Shown here: one piece after another, positions 6,560 through 8,559 of the stretch
How the letters are laid out: every line of letters starts with the position of its first letter
Position numbering within the stretch: the first letter of the stretch is position 1
Source of the DNA: an uncultured Clostridia bacterium
GTDB lineage: Bacteria; Bacillota; Dehalobacteriia; UBA4068; JAAVYR01
Assembly (NCBI GenBank): GCA_946562005.1
Contig: CAMNVD010000045.1
Coordinates: 1-8,559, forward strand
Direction of reading: 5' to 3'
DNA length: 8,559 nucleotides
Notes under the pieces: model-generated
Database searches by the model: none
The model's input: the letters and a program-made list of their open reading frames with translations, nothing else
What the model was told of the DNA's origin: nothing
Program-made: the position numbers and the translations under genes

Positions 6560-6611
6560 AAAGATTCTCCGCTACGCTAGACTAGAAGTCTATACGTAAG
6601 AGAGAATCTTT
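6560..6611. repeat. imperfect palindromic repeat after rodA (MITE-like)
   Basis: Outer arms AAAGATTCTC (6560-6569) and GAGAATCTTT (6602-6611) are perfect 10-bp complements. Inside them TACG/CGTA and TAGACT/AGTCTA also pair, leaving small internal loops and a 3-base tip, so nearly the whole 52 bp folds into one hairpin. The motif AAAGATTCTCCGCTA matches 13 of 15 bases of AAAGATTCTTCGTTA in the other repeat at 7877-7891. The T-tails are short (TTT on minus, TTTTT on plus), so it may be a weak terminator for rodA, but the shared motif suggests a dispersed repeat. Confidence 0.6.
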
Positions 6612-6625
6612 TTCTAAATTCATTA

Positions 6626-7783
6626 TTAAAATAATCTTTGCGCAGAGCGCATATTCACGTTTAACACCAGGCCCAGCGCCAGCATATTAATGAGCATACT
6701 ACTCCCCCCATAGCTTAAGAAGGGCATCGGCAACCCCGTAATGGGCATGATACCAATAGTCATACCGGCATTGATAAATATCTGAAAGCCAAACATCGCA
6801 GCAACACCTACTACAATCAAGCTACCCAATAAATCCTTGGCCCGATAGGCTATCATCACAGCCCGCGCTAAAATACCAAAGTATAATGCTAGCAATAGGA
6901 AGCTACCCAAAAAGCCCCATTCTTCCCCTGCCACAGAGAAAATAAAGTCCGTGTGATGCTCCGGCAAGAAATTTCCCTGCACCTGGGAGCCCTTGCCATA
7001 GCCTTTCCCCCAAAACCCGCCAGAACCAATGGCAATTTCTGATTGTATCATATGATACCCAGCGTCTAAGGGGTCCATTTCCGGATTAATGAAAATAATC
7101 AACCGTGTCAGCTGATAGCCTTTCAGCGGGATAAACCAGGGCAATTCCTCCGGCAAATGCTGATAGCCGTCTGTATAAAAAAACAGAACAAAGAAGATAA
7201 ATAATACCGCAAAAAGAATAATTAAAATAAACCAAAGCATGATTTTCGGCGGCAGGCCGCCTACCCAAAGCATGGCAAAAAGGATAGCTACAAATACCAG
7301 CGAAGTTCCCAGGTCGGGTTCTGCAAAGATTAAGAGCATGGGCAGCCCCATAAAAGCAAAAGCTGCTAGAATATTTTTCCACTCACCCATTTCGTGCTCC
7401 CGCTTTGCTAAGAAACAAGCAAAACAAATAATCATCAAGATTTTAGCAAGTTCTGATGGCTGAAAATCCATAAACCCTAAATCATACCAACGATGAGCAC
7501 CTTTTTGTGCGGGCATGAACAATACGCCCACCAGCAATAATAAATTAACCCCATAGATTAAAAAAGAGAGACGGGCAAAATACTGGTAATCAAAAAATAA
7601 CACAGCAACTAGGGCCACAAGTCCCAGGCAAATCCAGAGAAACTGTCGCTTCACATAATAAAAACTATCACTGCTGACATTCGTAGAAGCGCTTTTCAAC
7701 ACCACCAGATTAATAACCAGAAGAGCTGCTACCATCGCCACGAAAACCCAATCTATATTTTTTAAATATCTCTTTTCTATCAT
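6626..7783 (-). CDS. rodA: Peptidoglycan glycosyltransferase RodA (SEDS family)
   Basis: RodA polymerises lipid II into glycan strands for lateral wall growth, working with a class B penicillin-binding protein in the elongasome. From the ATG at 7781-7783 the protein has 385 residues, of normal length, with about ten hydrophobic membrane segments. Family motifs appear in order: GAHRWYDLG (about 95-103), QPSELAK (108-114), EPDLGTS (155-161), GYHMIQSEIAIGSGG (242-256), LPEHHTDFIFSVAGEEWG (273-290) and LPMPFLSYGGSS (351-362). D279 in HTDFIF aligns, to my recollection, with the catalytic aspartate. EHHTDFIF marks it as RodA rather than FtsW. I prefer this ATG, with AGGTGG at 7795-7800, over an in-frame GTG at 7798 that lies inside that binding site and has none of its own. 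No clear promoter is seen; repeats flank the gene on both sides. Confidence 0.95.
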   Translation of the reverse strand: MIEKRYLKNIDWVFVAMVAALLVINLVVLKSASTNVSSDSFYYVKRQFLWICLGLVALVAVLFFDYQYFARLSFLIYGVNLLLLVGVLFMPAQKGAHRWYDLGFMDFQPSELAKILMIICFACFLAKREHEMGEWKNILAAFAFMGLPMLLIFAEPDLGTSLVFVAILFAMLWVGGLPPKIMLWFILIILFAVLFIFFVLFFYTDGYQHLPEELPWFIPLKGYQLTRLIIFINPEMDPLDAGYHMIQSEIAIGSGGFWGKGYGKGSQVQGNFLPEHHTDFIFSVAGEEWGFLGSFLLLALYFGILARAVMIAYRAKDLLGSLIVVGVAAMFGFQIFINAGMTIGIMPITGLPMPFLSYGGSSMLINMLALGLVLNVNMRSAQRLF

Positions 7784-7814
7784 GGACCGGAATGCCACCT
7801 ATCTATTAGATTTC

Positions 7815-7827
7815 TTAACCTAGTTAA
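7815..7827. repeat. short inverted repeat before rodA
   Basis: TTAAC-CTA-GTTAA forms a perfect 5-bp palindrome that extends to 9 bp with two mismatches, 15 bases upstream of the rodA binding site. It could be a small operator or hairpin. It is short and AT-rich, so chance is possible. Confidence 0.25.
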
Positions 7828-7840
7828 AGAACAAATTTAT

Positions 7841-7926
7841 AGTTTATTGTCATCCCAAGCATAGCCGAAAGGGCTAAAAGATTCTTCGTTATTTCATTCC
7901 TCAGAATGACAATGAGTAGTAAACTA
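7841..7926. mobile_element. MITE-like palindromic element upstream of rodA
   Basis: ATTGTCAT (7846-7853) and ATGACAAT (7906-7913) are perfect 8-bp terminal arms that continue inward with partial matching (ATTGTCATCCCAAG against ATTGTCATTCTGAG). TAGTTTA (7840-7846) and TAAACTA (7920-7926) add a second inverted pair. The core holds a small TAGCC-GAAAG-GGCTA hairpin and AAAGATTCTTCG. An 11-bp direct repeat, AACAAATTTAT, sits at 7830-7840 and 7938-7948 and may be a target-site duplication. It encodes nothing plausible. The TGTCATTCTGAG...AGAATCT style resembles dispersed repeats I recall from other bacterial genomes, which I cannot verify here. Confidence 0.6.
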
Positions 7927-7973
7927 TGACTTTTTATAACAAATTTATGTATATTAGTGTACCCTAAAACAAG

Positions 7974-8025
7974 AAAAATGGCAAACAAAAATAATTTTTC
8001 ACCATTACTTTTGCTTGCCATTTTT
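7974..8025 (-). terminator. long-stem terminator after minE
   Basis: Positions 7974-7995 and 8004-8025 form a 22-bp stem with only two G-U wobbles, including the GC-bearing segment TGGCAA, and an 8-base loop. The minus-strand tail is five T's (7978-7974). It begins 32 bp after the minE stop codon and should end the min transcript. Both flanks carry T-runs, so it may work in both directions. Confidence 0.88.
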
Positions 8026-8057
8026 ATATCCTTCTTACCAGTTATACCTGGCATTCT

Positions 8058-8333
8058 TTAGCTAATATTTCTCTTTACGCTTAAAATAGGAATATTTGCC
8101 ACTAAGGATGCGGTGCCATCCTCGTTGTTCATAGATACTTCTAAAGCGTCCTGGTCGATTTCCATGTATTTGTTAATAACAGCAATCAAATCTTCCCGCA
8201 AATGATTCATTACATCCTCAGACATATTCGCTCTATCGTGAACAAGTACTAAACGGAGGCGTTCCTTTGCTACATCTTTGCTACCGTTACCATCTTTCCC
8301 AAATATACGGTTAATCACATCTGTAAAAGCCAT
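8058..8333 (-). CDS. minE: Cell division topological specificity factor MinE
   Basis: MinE stimulates the MinD ATPase and displaces MinC, driving the pole-to-pole oscillation that keeps the division septum at mid-cell. The 91-residue product is of normal length. It starts with an amphipathic membrane-binding helix (MAFTDVINRIFGK, 1-13). The anti-MinCD segment is KERLRLVLVHDRANMS at about 23-38, a very typical form. The dimerisation and topological specificity domain (about 40-88) includes LREDLIAVINKYMEID. The ATG at 8331-8333 has AGGAGGA at 8341-8347 with a 7-base spacer. It begins 17 bp after minD and is clearly in the same operon. Having MinE implies the oscillating Min system rather than the DivIVA-anchored one of Bacillus. 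Identification is firm. Confidence 0.97.
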   Translation of the reverse strand: MAFTDVINRIFGKDGNGSKDVAKERLRLVLVHDRANMSEDVMNHLREDLIAVINKYMEIDQDALEVSMNNEDGTASLVANIPILSVKRNIS

Positions 8334-8350
8334 TTATGGTTCCTCCTTTA

Positions 8351-8559
8351 CTACTTGCTGAAAATGCTGCGGATTTTATCAAAGAAGCCGGTAGATTCTT
8401 CCAAAGACATCAATGGTACTTCTTTTCCAGTAATTCTTGCCGCAATATTCCGATATGCTTGTCCAGCTTTGGACTTATCGTCTAACACGGCTGGCTCCCC
8501 TTTGTTGGTGGAAATAACGATAGAATCATCATCCGGCACAATACCCAAGAGATCAATAG
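8351..8559 (-). CDS. minD: Septum site-determining protein MinD, C-terminal end (partial, 5' end outside window)
   Basis: MinD is the membrane-binding ATPase that carries MinC and is cycled by MinE. Only about the last 68 codons are present, read through to the window edge with no start codon. The segment DLLGIVPDDDSIVISTNKGE is the characteristic late part of the MinD fold. The C-terminus GFFDKIRSIFSK is the short amphipathic helix that inserts into the membrane when MinD is ATP-bound and dimeric. The Walker A and switch regions lie outside the window. The stop is TAG at 8353-8351. minE begins 17 bp downstream, and minC is expected upstream outside the window. The protein is partial, but its identity is secure from this tail. 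Confidence 0.93.
   Translation of the reverse strand, partial: IDLLGIVPDDDSIVISTNKGEPAVLDDKSKAGQAYRNIAARITGKEVPLMSLEESTGFFDKIRSIFSK

Noticed and set aside
7086..7382. Minus-strand open frame of 98 codons inside rodA
   Set aside because: It is a shifted frame of rodA. Its hydrophobic peptide is a by-product of the membrane-segment codons.
7784..7798. GTG start for rodA adding five residues
   Set aside because: The GTG lies inside the AGGTGG that serves the downstream ATG, and no binding site precedes it. The ATG gives a typical RodA N-terminus.
7824..8054. Open reading frame of 76 codons on the minus strand between minE and rodA
   Set aside because: It runs through the minE terminator hairpin and the palindromic element, has no convincing binding site, and its peptide resembles no family I know.
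1..8559. CRISPR array, tRNA or rRNA genes, phage or defence system
   Set aside because: I saw no regularly spaced repeats, no tRNA-like cloverleaf, no rRNA sequence and no phage or defence gene; all the coding space is taken by recognised housekeeping families.

Overview
The window suggests a chromosome of a Firmicutes bacterium that probably does not sporulate, most likely of the Negativicutes or a close clostridial relative. The evidence is the gene order (min genes, rodA, M23-like gene, paired radical SAM genes, rng, rplU, rpmA, obg), moderately low G+C, AGGAGG-type ribosome binding sites, and an L27 that lacks the cleavable leader found in many Firmicutes. The lineage is an inference from order and protein style; no database was searched.

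All ten genes lie on the minus strand, so transcription runs from high to low coordinates. Right to left they are: the 3' end of minD and all of minE (division-site placement), closed by a 22-bp hairpin terminator; a 274-bp gap holding a MITE-like palindromic repeat; rodA (cell-wall elongation polymerase); a second palindromic repeat and an inverted repeat; a membrane-anchored degenerate M23/LytM protein at the position of spoIVFA, closed by a 19-bp hairpin terminator; a translationally coupled radical SAM pair (TIGR03960 and TIGR03936 types) running into rng (RNase G, with an extra TRAM-like C-terminus); a strong promoter and probable leader before rplU-rpmA (ribosomal proteins L21 and L27), closed by a 10-bp hairpin terminator; and the N-terminal domain of the Obg GTPase, cut by the window edge.

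Two themes run through the locus: cell shape and division (min, rodA, M23-like) and ribosome or RNA biology (radical SAM pair, RNase G, L21, L27, Obg). Terminators and promoters split it into about four or five transcription units. The order matches the Bacillus minCD-spoIVFA-spoIVFB-rplU-ysxB-rpmA-spo0B-obg region, except that spoIVFB, ysxB/prp and spo0B are absent here and the radical SAM pair and rng are present.

I did not find a convincing new system. The best leads are the spoIVFA-like pseudo-enzyme without its protease partner, the uncharacterised radical SAM pair coupled to an RNase G, and two related palindromic repeats flanking rodA.
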